Source: Spiroplasma sabaudiense Ar-1343
GTDB taxonomy: Bacteria > Bacillota_I > Bacilli_A > Mycoplasmatales > Mycoplasmataceae
Direction of reading: 5' to 3'
Assembly (NCBI RefSeq): GCF_000565215.1
Contig: NZ_CP006934.1
Location: 186,001-250,000 of the forward strand
Length of the DNA stretch: 64,000 bases
Below are positions 21,957 to 33,084 of this stretch, in pieces. The translations under genes and the position numbers were made by a program. The first letter of the stretch is position 1. Every line of letters starts with the position of its first letter. Under the pieces are notes generated by a model. It saw only the letters and a program-made list of their open reading frames with translations. It was not told the DNA's origin and searched no databases.

Positions 21957-23144
21957 ATGGCAAAAGAACAATTTGACCGTAGTTTACCGCATGTTAACAT
22001 TGGAACAATAGGACACGTTGACCACGGTAAAACTACTTTAACAGCTGCAATTACTAAAGTATTGTCAGCAAAAGGTGGTGCAGAATTTAAAGATTATGCA
22101 AATATCGATAACGCACCAGAAGAAAGAGAACGTGGAATTACAATTAATACTTCACACGTTGAGTATAAAACAGATAAAAGACACTACGCTCACGTAGACT
22201 GTCCAGGCCATGCCGATTATGTTAAAAACATGATTACTGGAGCTGCTCAAATGGATGGGGGAATCCTTGTTGTTGCTGCAACTGATGGACCAATGCCTCA
22301 AACTAGAGAACATATCCTTTTATCAAGACAAGTTGGAGTACCAAAAATCGTTGTTTTCTTAAACAAATGTGACATGGTTGATGATGAAGAATTAATCGAT
22401 CTTGTTGAAATGGAAGTTAGAGATTTATTAACTTCATACGAATTTGATGGTGATGGAGCTCCTGTTATCCGTGGAAGTGCTTTAAAAGCTCTTGAAGGTG
22501 ACGCAAAATGAGAAGCTAAAATCGTTGAATTAATGGATGCAGTTGATGAATACATCCCAACTCCAGTTCGTGAAACTGATAAAACTTTACTAATGCCAGT
22601 TGAAGACGTATTTACAATTACTGGTCGTGGAACTGTTGCAACAGGACGTGTTGAACGTGGAATTGTAAAAGTTAACGAAGAAGTTGAAATCGTTGGATTA
22701 CATGAAGAAAGTAAAAAAACTGTTGTTACAGGATTAGAAATGTTTAGAAAATTATTAGACTTTGCTGAAGCAGGGGATAATGTTGGAGCATTACTACGTG
22801 GTGTAAACCGTGAAGATATTGAACGTGGACAAGTTATTGCAAAACCAGGATCAATCAAACCTCATACTCAATTAAAAGCACAAGTTTATGCTTTAACTCA
22901 AGAAGAAGGGGGACGTCACAAACCATTCTTTAACAAATATCGTCCTCAATTCTACTTCCGTACAACTGATGTAACTGGTGAAGTTACTTTACCAGCTGGA
23001 ACTGACATGGTTATGCCAGGAGATAACGTTGAATTAAATATTGAACTAATCAAACCAGTTGCCATCGAACAAGGAACTAAGTTCTCAATTCGTGAAGGTG
23101 GACGTACCATTGGTGCGGGAACTGTTGTTGAAATCGTAAAATAA
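21957..23144 (+). CDS. tuf: Elongation factor Tu
   Basis: 395 residues. GTPase motifs [23 protein letters not shown] and NKCDM are intact, and the C-terminal domain ends [14 protein letters not shown]. It brings aminoacyl-tRNA to the ribosome. The 123-bp gap after fusA contains a TATAAT-like -10 at 21900-21905, but no clear -35 at the right distance. An extra promoter for tuf is possible but not proven. A strong terminator closes the operon at 23156. Confidence 0.98.
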
Positions 23145-23155
23145 CAATTATTTCT

Positions 23156-23184
23156 AAAAATCTAAATTTTAAATTTAGATTTTT
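23156..23184 (+). terminator. Terminator of the str operon
   Basis: Twelve-pair stem (23156-23167 with 23173-23184) and a five-base loop, continued by a T run, 11 bp after the tuf stop. Confidence 0.85.
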
Positions 23185-23415
23185 TTTATTTTTAAAAATA
23201 AAAGGCGGTATAATAATAATTAAAACTAAAAAAAATATGAAAATAAATAATTTTTCTTCAAATTAAATATAATATGTATAATATGAGCTCGAAAACACCG
23301 ATTTTTACTACCTTTTAAATGTTGTGGATAACTTTGTATAACGCGATAAAAATTCCTGAAAATTGACTTAAAAAATAAATTTTCATATAATTAGTACATA
23401 CTAAGGAGAAAAAAG

Positions 23416-26361
23416 ATGAAAAAATTACTCATAGTTTTATCAAGTTTAGTAATTACAGCGCCAACAGCCGCAACGGTTGTTTCATGTAATTGGTCAACTG
23501 GTAATAAAATTGTTCCGGAAGGAAAAATTGAGATTGGATCGGAATGAACTGGTAAGAATGAAATAGATTCTAAAAACGGTTCAAAACGTTCAAAAACAAA
23601 TAAAACATCAGAAGTATTAACAACCAACCAAGGTGCTAAGAAAGGGTCATCAGCTCGTAGCGCCTCATCAACATTATTAAAAAGTACTATTGGAAACGAA
23701 AATTTAATTGGAAACAATTTAAATAAATCTAACAATCCAGTATTTAAGCCATATGCTGATATTGGAATTGTTGAAGATAGTGTCGAGTATGCTCTAAAAT
23801 GACATAGTAAGTCAGGAGCAAGTTATGAAGAAGCTAAAAAAATTCTTGAAGCCGAAGGCCAAGATGTTGTAAACTACAACAATTTAGCTCAAATTTCAAA
23901 TGACAAATCACTTATTGATTCTGCTAATGGAGATGGAATTGTTTTAGGATTTATGCAAAATGCCTCAGATAAAGGTGAATTATCACCAATGTGAGATGCA
24001 GCACCAAAAGACTTTAACAATAATCAATCAGAAAAATGATTCCAAGAGCGTTTTGATGGATGAAAAAAAGAAGGTCTAAATACAAAAAATATGACTATTT
24101 CTTTTGGTCCATTTGCTAACTCATTGTGACATACAGCTTACCAAAATAACTTAACCGAAGAAGAATTTGCAGATCAATTAACATTGATTTCAGAGGCTTA
24201 TGGAACTCGTTCATTCGACTTTTATTTTGCAGCACCGTATTTAACAACTCAAGGAAGTTATAAAGAATCACAAAAACTACTTGCAGGAGCTTTAAAAATC
24301 TTGCTAGAACGTGCTGAAGCAGCTGGGGAAACTACAAATCAATGAGATTTCCGTCTATCACTTGTTTCATCAACAAAAGATGGAGTTGCAACTTCACCAG
24401 CTTTCTTACAAAGTGGTTTAGAACAACACGTTGGGGATGAATTCTCACCATTATATGTATTTACAAAATACTTGGGAATGAACTTCAAATTAAACTTAGT
24501 AACAGGATATTTAACAACTGATTCTCAAGATCCAAATGGTGATTGAGAAGTTGAACAAATGAAATCAGCTATTGAAACAACTCAAAAAAATTGATTGAAA
24601 ACTCATGAAATTTTAAACGGAAATTCAAATGGCTTGACTTCAGCTGACGTTTATAAACGTATGATCGTAACACCATGAAATGGTCGTCGTGCAGAAAACG
24701 CAACTTATAACTTTACACCAAAAGATGCTGCAGAATTACGTAAATTCGCAATTGAAAAAGGTGTTGGAGAATTATCAATGTTTTATATCACTCGTGATCA
24801 CCCATCATACTTTGATTCAAATAACCTACCAGGAAATGGATTGGCAGATTTAAATAAAATCGATCAAAACATTCGTTCTGGAGCAGGTTATGAAGAATTT
24901 GCTTATGCAAAAGCTTTAAATGGTAAACTAGCAGACGCTAGCTCATTAAAAGAAGCAGCAAGCAAAACTGAAGTAGCTAAATTAAAAGGTTACTTAGATG
25001 TTGATAAAATCAACGGTAACACAAAACTTCAAGGTCTAGAATCTGATGGTGGATGAGATGGAGCTGGAGTTGGAGGAGAAACTACTTTACCTGGTGGTGG
25101 AGGAGATACAGGTCCAACCGCACCAGTTGATCCAGGAGTAGTTCCAAACAATAAAAGTTTATATCGTGATCGCTTAGATGCAAACCCAGTTCGTGCTAAA
25201 AACAACAACTGAATCACACAAAAAACAAAAAATTCAAGTGCTTACTTTTCACCATATTTAGACGCAGGTTTATGAGAAGGAAACAACATTGATGAAATTT
25301 ACAATGGTTCAAATGGACAATCAGGAGTTAAAGGTTTTGACCACTTAACTCTAGCATTTGCACAACAAGTAAACAAACACAATGATAGTTTAGAAATTTC
25401 ATTTGCTGGTCTTGAAAAAAATAACGAAGGTTATACATATTGAGAACAAAATCAATTAAAAGCCAAAGTTTTAGATCCAATCGTTAAAAAAGGTCACTTT
25501 AAAAATATTAAAGTTGCCTACGGGGGAGCTACAACTGGGGGAATGACTGAAAAAAATCCTTGAAATGTTGCTTACAAACTAGCAAATGGTGACTTCAACA
25601 AAGCCACAGAAATCTTAACTAAAGGTTTAACAGATTTCCAAAAAGAAATCGCAGACTTAGTTGGACAACCAATGACTAGAGCAATTGACTTTGATATTGA
25701 AGGTCATGCACAAGAAAATATTAATGAATTACGTGTTTTAGCAAAAACTTTAGCAAAAATGAAAAAATTAGACAAAAGATGAGACTTCTCACTTACTCTA
25801 CCAGTTTTACCAACAGGATTAACTCCAGTTGGATATAAAGTATTAGACATTTTTGTAGAAGAATACAACAAAGCAGGTCTTTCATGAACTGATATTCCAG
25901 TAACAAACCTAATGTTAATGGATTATGGTAACCCAATGTACTTACAAGCAATTGCGCAAGGAAAAACAAACTTTGACCTAGCAAAAGATGCTTTATTATC
26001 AACTAAAAACAACATAGCAACTTCAATTTTCAATAATTATGGTGAAACCATTTCAATTGATAAAGTTTATAAATTATTAGCAGCAACACCAATGATTGGT
26101 GTAAATGATACTGTTGAAGGAGTATTTACTTTAGAAGATGCTAAAGAACTTTATAACTGAGCAAACAATGTTGGTTTAGCTTACGTTTCAATGTGATCAA
26201 TGAATGATGACCGTGGACGTCAAAACAACATCAATGCTGTTAACAAAAGTCTTGTAACACACGGATTAGCTTATTTAGAACAATACGACTTTGCTCGTGC
26301 CTTTTCAGGAGACTGAATTGATCGTGTAATTAAACCTCGTGATAAATGATCAAATAATTAA
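23416..26361 (+). CDS. Chitinase-like lipoprotein with two GH18 modules, the first inactive
   Basis: 981 residues. Lipoprotein leader with VVSC (Cys near 24), then a Ser/Thr/Lys-rich spacer. Module 1 (about 110-500) has the GH18 strand pattern, but where the catalytic DxDxE belongs it reads SFDFYFAAP (Asp268, Tyr270, Ala272), so it should not cleave. A Gly/Pro/Thr linker spans about 545-578. Module 2 (about 580-975) has AIDFDIEGH with Asp758, Asp760 and catalytic Glu762, plus LMDYGNPMY near 835 as the later GH18 strand. Module 1 may bind chitin or glycan. Insect-associated mollicutes often carry such surface chitinases. Monocistronic with its own terminator. Confidence 0.9.
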
Positions 26362-26375
26362 TCAATAAGTTATTT

Positions 26376-26406
26376 AAAAACTAAAACATTTTATGTTTTA
26401 GTTTTT
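26376..26406 (+). terminator. Terminator of the GH18 lipoprotein gene
   Basis: Fourteen-pair stem AAAAACTAAAACAT and complement around a TTT loop, then T-rich sequence. Confidence 0.85.
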
Positions 26407-26465
26407 TTATTATATTTAGCAAAATATTTCAATTTAATGTAGAATTATAATAAATAGAGGTAAAA

Positions 26466-27482
26466 ATGAAAAATAAAATTGAAGATAATAGTTTAGCCCA
26501 TGACGTTGTTTACAAAAACTTTCTTGAAAAGTATTTTCACGATGAAAACGTAGATAAGATATTTCGTGACCTAAAGTTAACTATTTTTGGAAAACGAATG
26601 AAAAAGCCAATTTTAGAAATTATATTGTTAACACTAGCCTCAATATATGTAATTTCAGTAGGAATTATTTATTTTTTCAAAGCAGCCAATGTCGCAACGT
26701 TTTTCAAAAACGATTTTGTTTTTTTATTTATTTCGCTTTCATTTACAGCCCTAATTTTATTGCGAATCGGGAGCCTAACTTTGGCCAATTATAAGATAAA
26801 TGACTCTTTTATTTCAAGTTTTTGAACCAACAAGTATTGTGAGATGGAAAAAATAAGCCCACAAGACTTTAATGCTAATAAAGTTTATGATTTAATTTTT
26901 TTAGATTTAATGGATAAAATTGATCATAAAAAGTTTCCCAATTTAACCAGGCTTCTTTATAGTTGTTTTTATACCTACCTAATTTTTATTGTTCAAATCT
27001 TAATTTTAGCTAATATGTCTTTTGATGAAGAAGGGACAAAATCAGTTATTGAAATAGTCATCCCAACAATTGATTCATTTTTGATTATTTATATTTCCAA
27101 AGATTATATTAAAAGTTTGGCTCTTTATTATCGAGATAGGGAGTTTAAGTTAGTTGAATATATTAATTTCTTTGATATTAATAATATAGTTATTGAAGAA
27201 ATGACCAAAATTTGTGAGGCTCCATTAGAGGCTCGCGCAAAACTTATCTTAAATTTTCAAAGTTCGATTGGAAAACTAAGAAAGTTTGAGTTATATACTG
27301 ATTTAGGTAATATTTTAAATATCATGACTGATAATAGTTTTACAAGCGAGTTAGACTTAAAAGCTTTAAAATATTATATTTTTATTACTAATCTGGCACT
27401 AGCAAAAATCTTAATTAACACTAATTCAAAATCTGAAAATATTTATATTATGAAATTATTTATTGATGAAGCGATAAAATAA
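26466..27482 (+). CDS. Four-span membrane protein of unknown function
   Basis: 338 residues, not recognised. Hydrophilic first 45 residues, two membrane spans (about 47-72 and 83-105), a soluble stretch, two more spans (about 165-187 and 195-215), then a cytoplasmic helical C-terminal part of about 120 residues. A TATAAT-like -10 lies just upstream and GAGG before the ATG acts as a ribosome site. The gap of 71 bp to the next gene includes another TATAAT, so the two may be transcribed separately. Confidence 0.75.
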
Positions 27483-27553
27483 TTCTAAAATCTAAACTTT
27501 CATAATTTATTCAATTTTATTGATATAATAATATCTATGAGAAGGAGAAAATT

Positions 27554-28312
27554 ATGAATTACAAAGCATTTAAAATAAGTTACAAACTTATTTTCGGAAT
27601 AAACGGCTTTTGTATCTTATTGTGAGCTTATATATCAGGTATGCTAAACCTGGATTATATAACCAATACTTACAATGGAAACTACCAATTGTATACTGAA
27701 GAATTTATTACAACGTATACATTTTTATCAAATATTTTAGTTATTACTTGACTAATTTATTCAGGTATTTTTCATAAAAATGAGAACAAAAATCGTTTTC
27801 AATCACAGGGATATGCCTTAGCGATTTCAACTTATATTTCAGTAACTTTTATCGTTTATAATTTTGTTTTGATTCCAGTTGAAGGTTGACCAAGCTCAGC
27901 CAGCGATCAAGCAACAACAATTATAGACCATATGGTTAACCCAATTGTCATGGTTGTTTATTTTGTATTTTTTATGGAAAATAAAACTCATGTTAGCCTA
28001 AAAGAGATTATGAAAAATAAATTTATTTATATTTGAATGGGAACTTTAGCATATTGTATTTTTGCAATGGTTAGAGGTGAATTACGTTTTGCATCAGGAG
28101 AGTATTTTAAAGACTTATTATACCCATACTTTTTCTTAAATATTCACGCTCACTTGGGAGTTGTATGATTTGTTATGGCATTTATCGGAATATCTGGAAT
28201 GCTACTGGGATTTTCTGTCTTGTATACTTTTGCAAGCAACAGAATGATCAAGAAGCCATATTATCAAAAAATGGCCTCAGAAGGACTAAATATAGCAGAA
28301 AAAAGCGAGTAA
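27554..28312 (+). CDS. Six-span membrane protein, Pr6Pr-like
   Basis: 252 residues with about six hydrophobic spans. The motif order fits the Pr6Pr-type membrane proteins that I know from mollicutes and actinobacteria: TYTFLSNILV at the second span, VYNFVLIPVEG before the fourth, DHMVNPIVMV at the start of the next, and YPYFFLN before the last. Substrate and function are unknown in that family. Ribosome site GAAGGAG is strong. A terminator overlaps the stop codon. Confidence 0.75.
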
Positions 28313-28324
28313 AACCGCTTTTTT
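28299..28324 (+). terminator. Terminator of the Pr6Pr-like gene
   Basis: Stem AAAAAAGCG/CGCTTTTTT surrounding the stop codon, followed by T-rich sequence. Confidence 0.75.
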
Positions 28325-28408
28325 ATTTTAAAGAATGTTCTTTTAAAAGAAGGATAATAAAACCGCGATTTTTTATGTATAATTAGGTTGAAAGATTTGA
28401 GGGATATT

Positions 28409-28852
28409 ATGAAAAAAATAGTTGATAATTTATATTTAGGTGACCGCCATTCCGCCCCGGAAACAAGCAAATTAATCATTTCTTGTGCTGAGGAGATTTT
28501 TAATGAGCAAAATAGCGGTGAGACAAGTCACTTTCAAAAAGACGAAATTCATCATTATTTTAATTTTGAGGATTATCCAAAAGAAGAGGGGATTTCAAAA
28601 AGCACTCTAAGTGAAGTTATCTCTTTAATGGAGCGAAATATTCCTAACCAAGAAGTTTATGTTCATTGTATTTGGGGAGTCAATCGAAGCGCTTCGATTG
28701 TTTTCATGTACCTGGTTAAAAACAAGAAAATTCCAGCAACAAGTTTTAAGGCAGCTCAAAAAGCTTTTCAAAAAATTTATCCAAAGTTTTCTCCCAATCC
28801 AGGATGACAATTGTTTTTAATTAATAATTTTCCCTATAATAATTTGGTTTAA
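28409..28852 (+). CDS. Dual-specificity protein phosphatase
   Basis: 147 residues. The phosphatase loop HCIWGVNRSAS (Cys87 as nucleophile, Arg93 binding phosphate) fits C-x5-R, and the Asp in the loop NFEDYP (about 53) is a candidate general acid. The short length fits a bare catalytic domain of the VH1/DSP type. The start is the ATG after GAGGG; an in-frame TTG 21 bp upstream lacks a ribosome site. The next gene begins 6 bp after the stop, so the two form an operon, although a phosphatase and a DNA repair protein have no obvious link. Confidence 0.88.
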
Positions 28853-28858
28853 AATATA

Positions 28859-29374
28859 ATGTCAAATTTAAGAACTTTAAATTGATGTAAACTGGATATT
28901 GAAGACAAAAATTTTATAATTGGATTTTGTCAAGAAAAAATTGCTTTTTTGAGTTTTGGAGAATCAGCACTCGCGGATTTACTTAGTTTTTCTAAAAAAT
29001 ACAAAGTTGTCTTAAACGAAAAAAATGACTTAATTTATTTGAGTACGAAGATATTGGAATCATATTTTAAAAATGAATTGAAACTTGCAATTGAAGATTT
29101 CTATTTTTTTGGAACAGACTTTCAATTAAATGTGTGAAAAACAGCCTTCGATATCCCTTGAGGTAAAACAACTACATATTGGGAGATTAGCAAAAAAATT
29201 AATAACCCTAATGCTGTTAGAGCCGTTGGTAGCGCACTTGGAAAAAATAACATTTTGTTGCTTATTCCTTGCCATCGAGTTATTTCAAAAAATGGTTCAA
29301 TAAATTTTCGTCTAGGAGCAAATATAAAAACTGGCTTAATAAATCAGGAGAAAAATAAAATTAACCATAGTTAA
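28859..29374 (+). CDS. ogt: Methylated-DNA--protein-cysteine methyltransferase
   Basis: 171 residues. The C-terminal domain is diagnostic: VWKTAFDIPWGKTTTYWEI, then RAVGSALGKNN and the active-site IPCHRVI with acceptor Cys138. It removes alkyl groups from O6-alkylguanine by transferring them to this Cys in a one-time reaction. The N-terminal half is poorly conserved, as usual, and the last 30 residues depart from the usual GYxGG pattern (INFRLGANIKTG). Second gene of the phosphatase operon; terminator at 29467. Confidence 0.92.
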
Positions 29375-29466
29375 AGATAAAAACAAGTAATATTTAAGAA
29401 TTTAAAAAAAGTAGTTTCTAAGTTTGAAATATAATTTGCAAATTTTGATAGCCTTTTTAAATGTTT

Positions 29467-29492
29467 AAACCGACTCACTCGAGTCGGTTTTT
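29467..29492 (+). terminator. Terminator of the phosphatase-ogt operon
   Basis: Ten-pair stem AAACCGACTC/GAGTCGGTTT with loop ACTC and a T run; the most GC-rich hairpin in this neighbourhood. Confidence 0.85.
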
Positions 29493-29575
29493 AAAATTAT
29501 ATTCATCCAGCTTAAATCGCCATTTTTCTAACTAATGAACTTTAAAAAGTAATAATTTTAGAAAAATAATTATCA

Positions 29576-29860
29576 TTAAAAATTAAGTCTGTAGTTAATG
29601 CATCTATTTTTTACTTTTTTACAAACTCCAATAAAGAATAATAAAAGTATGAGATAAGGTAAGACGGGGTTAAGATAAATCAATAAAATAGCGATTGAAA
29701 ATACATTAACAATTGAAGCTATTATTGATTTGAATAATCAAATGCTAAATATCTCAAAATTAGAATATTTTGAGATATTTCAAAATCACTTTTTAGGCTT
29801 GAGCGAAAAAAAGCAAGAGTTTTTTAAAAAAGTTCACGGACTGTCATTTTGAATGTTCAA
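29576..29860 (-). pseudogene. Possible remnant of a membrane-protein gene
   Basis: On the minus strand a frame stays open for about 95 codons and ends with two convincing membrane spans (IIASIVNVFSIAILLIYL and VLPYLILLLFFIGV) and a basic tail. There is no ATG and no ribosome site; the only in-frame start is a TTG at 29860, and a TAA closes the frame just upstream. This looks like the 3' end of a decayed gene, but chance cannot be ruled out in such AT-rich DNA. Confidence 0.3.
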
Positions 29861-30020
29861 AATTTCAAGGAAAACAGCAAGTGAACAATTTTAAGCAAAT
29901 AATGATCACGATAAAAAATGAAAACGGAAACTGGCGGTTTATAATTCACAAAAAAGCAATTCTTGTTCTTGTGTCAAGGAATTTTTATTAGGTTTGGTAA
30001 TTGGATTTGAAAAAAATAGG

Positions 30021-30253
30021 TATAATAAAAAAAATTGAAGAGGGAGCCTAACTGGCCGAATCTCAAGCTTTTAAGCTTGAGAACTTATATAAGACTATTA
30101 CTCAAAACGGTCTCAAACTATATTTAGAAGAAATAGAATTACAAAAGTTAAATTTATGGCTATCCCTTAATAATATATATTAAATTAAAACATCGCCATA
30201 CCTTGACAATGCTAAGCGGCATATTACCGATAAGAGTCTCACACTTTTTTAAA
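30021..30253 (+). ncRNA. Candidate structured RNA or tiny gene in a 1.1-kb gap
   Basis: A TATAAT at 30021-30026 precedes a segment with strong pairing. GGGAGCC (30042-30048) pairs with GGC-TA-TCCC (30158-30166) to close a domain of about 125 nt, and inside it lies a ten-pair hairpin (30061-30070 with 30073-30082). Downstream come further short stems and a TTTTTT at about 30246. The same region has a 43-codon frame (30052-30183) beginning with CTG after GAGGGAG, without an ATG. It matches no RNA family that I recognise (not tmRNA, RNase P, SRP or 6S by their known core motifs). Either reading is tentative. Confidence 0.35.
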
Positions 30254-30472
30254 GACATAATCAAATTTAGTTTTATTTAAATTGTTGTTTTAGTGGTCAA
30301 CAAATTTGTAAAAATATTTCTCAGCCACTATTTTTATAAAGATTTTTGATAAATGAAAAGAACGAATTGACTTGAGGTTTGAAAATATTTAAAAAAATAT
30401 AGAAATTAATAAATTAACTTATAAGTGTGATAGAATTATTATATGCAAATAATGCATTATAAGGAGAATAAA

Positions 30473-32302
30473 ATGAAAAAACTTTTGTCAATTATAGCTT
30501 CCGCATCTATTTTGGTGTCGGCGCCACTTGCGGCAGTGGCTTGTGGAAAAAGAGACAATTCTAATGGATCAGAATTTGACTACGAGGCCACCCTATCTGA
30601 AATGTTGTCTTCTTTAAAAGAATCATTTCAAATTGGGATGAGTAAAGAACTGAATCCTTATTTTTTTACTGATGAATCAAAAATTGATTTTCTAGATTAT
30701 GTTAATTTCGAAAATATTTTTAAATTAGTTGTCAATGCAAACGCCCCAGTTATAATAAATCATGGAACAGATGAATTCAATAATATCAAAAATGACTTGT
30801 CACAATTGGTAGGTTGAGACAATGTCTTGGGAAATGTGAAAAATGACATTGTAAACAATGTTAACTACCGTAAACTACTAGTTGACGGAGCAAATCCATT
30901 ACAAACCAGATTTGATTTCGACTATATTACAATTACCAAAACAAGTGACGACATTGTTTCTATTAATTTTAGAATTTCTAGTGTCGCTGTTTATAAGAAT
31001 AAAATGGGTCAAAATGAATACGAAACATTAAATTATAATTCAAGTATCTCTATATTTCAAGAAAAAGACGTTGCAGAAGAGTTAAATAAATTAACTTTGA
31101 AAATGTCAGAAAACCTAGCATCACCTGAGCATGCAAACCATTTTGTCTTAGAAAGTGATTCAGGAAATATTACAAAAAATATTGGTGAATTAGAAAAATC
31201 AAATTATTTAAACGGATTTAATAGTTTATTTGAAGCTGCAGTTGAATCAGACATTTCTCTAAAACGATTTACTTTGGATATGAGTTTAGCAAAATTAGAT
31301 TCCTCGTTGGCCATGACTGCTTATTCTTCACCCCAAGAAATAACTTATTATGACAAACATGTAGTTCCTGGGACAGAAAATCACGTAGGTGTTGGTACTA
31401 TGTTTGAGTATTGAAATCAACCAGATAAGTTTGACACCTTTACTTCAAAATGAGTTTTACCATATACAGAGGAGAAAACAGGAACACCAAGAAAAGTTTT
31501 AACCCCATATGTTTTAAGTAAAATTAAAGCAGATTCAAATTCATCATGGGCCTTAAATCATTACGCTTTAAAAGAGTCGATAGAAAAATTTGTGTTTCCA
31601 ACTCTGAGCAAATCAATAGAAGGTAATTCATCACAGTTCTCGATTAGTGAAGAAAACGACAATAAAACTATTGCCGTTTATGGAACAAATATTTCTGGTA
31701 TGCAAGTTACTTTCACAAATCAAATGGGAGTTCGAATTACTTTGGACTTACCAAAAAACTTCTTTTTGATCAAGCAAAATACGAAACAAATAGATACAAA
31801 CACTCTCTTAAGAAAATGATACAACGCAGCGTTTGAGGTTCAGGCTAATTTTGTTTGAAAAGTTGATGGCTATCAAAGGTTATTTCAAGCATTTGACGCT
31901 CCTCAATCAATTGGTGCTGGCCAAATGATTGTCAATAAATCGTATAACACAGAAGAGGTTTTTGAAGCTGTTTTTGATGAGTATTATATTAAGTCAGCTA
32001 ATGCTGATTGAAAAAATTATGTAAGTGACTGGGCTATTTTAGTAAACAATGAAAACAGCGAAAATGGAACTTCGGCTATGAGTCGATTTATTAAGCCGTC
32101 TCATTCAACTACTCCGCGAAGTAATGTAAAATTTTATGACTGAAATACAGGTCTGGAAGTAAATCCAACAATTAGAATGAATTTCTTTTCGCAAGGAAAA
32201 TATAACTCAGGATTAGGAAATTTAGTTTTTGATTTTGGTTATAACAAAACAAATTTTAAATTTAATAGTTCTCCCTTATATAGAGAATGAAGTTTTTATT
32301 AA
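30473..32302 (+). CDS. Large lipoprotein, perhaps MOLPALP type
   Basis: 609 residues. Leader MKKLLSIIASASILVSAP with lipobox AVAC (Cys near 23), then a long hydrophilic, Asn- and Ser-rich mature part without membrane spans, expected outside the cell. The ATG is set by AAGGAG; an ATG ten codons earlier in the same frame lacks a ribosome site. Size and style recall the paralogous mollicute lipoproteins called MOLPALP, but I could not confirm a family signature. Not obviously related to the array at 1-6111. Ends at a strong terminator. Confidence 0.85.
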
Positions 32303-32330
32303 AAATATTTAATAAGGTAAAATAATTGTG

Positions 32331-32360
32331 AAAAGAGGCCACTATAAAGTGGCCTCTTTT
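32331..32360 (+). terminator. Terminator of the 609-aa lipoprotein gene
   Basis: Thirteen-pair stem AAAAGAGGCCACT and complement with an ATAA loop, continuing into T. Confidence 0.9.
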
Positions 32361-32761
32361 TCTATTAGTTAAAAAATTTTAAAAGCAATAATTTGATGTA
32401 AAAACCATCCAAAAATTTTAATTATTAGCAAAAAAAGCAGATCACTATTTTAAATAATTTTCTCTTGAAAAGTAGGATTTTCGGCTATTGGTTTTAATCG
32501 AAAAAATAGAAACAGAAAATCTATGAAATTTTAACAAATCTGAATCAATAGTGTTCCATTGTGCGATCGGAAATAAAAAATTCTTTTTGTTTAAAACCAT
32601 AAATGTTTTAATAGATGCAATTAACAAGAGAATTATTTTTATTTATAAGGAGTATTAAATTTTGAATTGTGGAGATAAAATGCGATAAGTGGCAGCAAAA
32701 TCTTTGCAATTTTTCTAGGTCAACCCTGATTTATTTTTAATCTAATTAAGAGATCGAGTAT
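32361..32761. other. Intergenic region without a supported gene
   Basis: AT-rich. A 60-codon minus-strand frame at 32445-32627 has no ribosome site and starts only at TTG, so it is not called. An AAGGAG at about 32647 is followed by a frame of eight codons only. Nothing else is supported. Confidence 0.5.
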
Positions 32762-33070
32762 TTATTTTAACAAGTCATTAATATTTGACTGAAATTCCTC
32801 TCAAGCTTTAATGTTCTTTGTTAATTCCTCACGCCCTAGATCGGTTATTTTATAATATTTTCTAGCGGGGTAATTGCCATCAGAATCAAGCATATAAAAA
32901 TCGCAGTACCCCTTATTAATCATTTTTTTTAAAATAGCATAGGAGGTTGATTCATTAATTTCTATTACCTTGTTTATAATTTTATTTAACTCATATGCGT
33001 AACAGTCTTTATCGCGCAAATGTTTCAATATTATTAATTCTAAGATTCCTTTTTTTAATTGTGTATCCAT
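32762..33070 (-). CDS. PadR-family transcriptional regulator
   Basis: 102 residues. The winged-helix pattern of the family is clear: LKKGILELIILKHLRDKDCYAYEL for the first helices, then STSYAILKKMINKGYCDF and the wing with YPARKYYKITDLGREEL. PadR proteins are dimeric repressors, often controlling their own operon and a membrane or transport protein. It lies 14 bp behind the HAAS-domain gene, and the shared promoter at 34190 contains inverted motifs that could be its operator. The C-terminal dimerisation helix is short, as in the PadR-s2 type. Confidence 0.88.
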
Positions 33071-33084
33071 TGAATACCAAATCC

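Noticed and set aside
22298-22858. 186-codon frame antisense to tuf
   Set aside because: Mirror of a highly conserved gene; no ribosome site and odd composition rich in Ser and Thr.
30052-30183. 43-codon frame started by CTG, as a protein gene
   Set aside because: CTG starts are rare and the segment shows strong RNA pairing; kept only as part of the RNA candidate.
32445-32627. 60-codon minus-strand frame between the lipoprotein and PadR genes
   Set aside because: Only a TTG start, no ribosome site, no recognisable domain; possibly a remnant but not supported.
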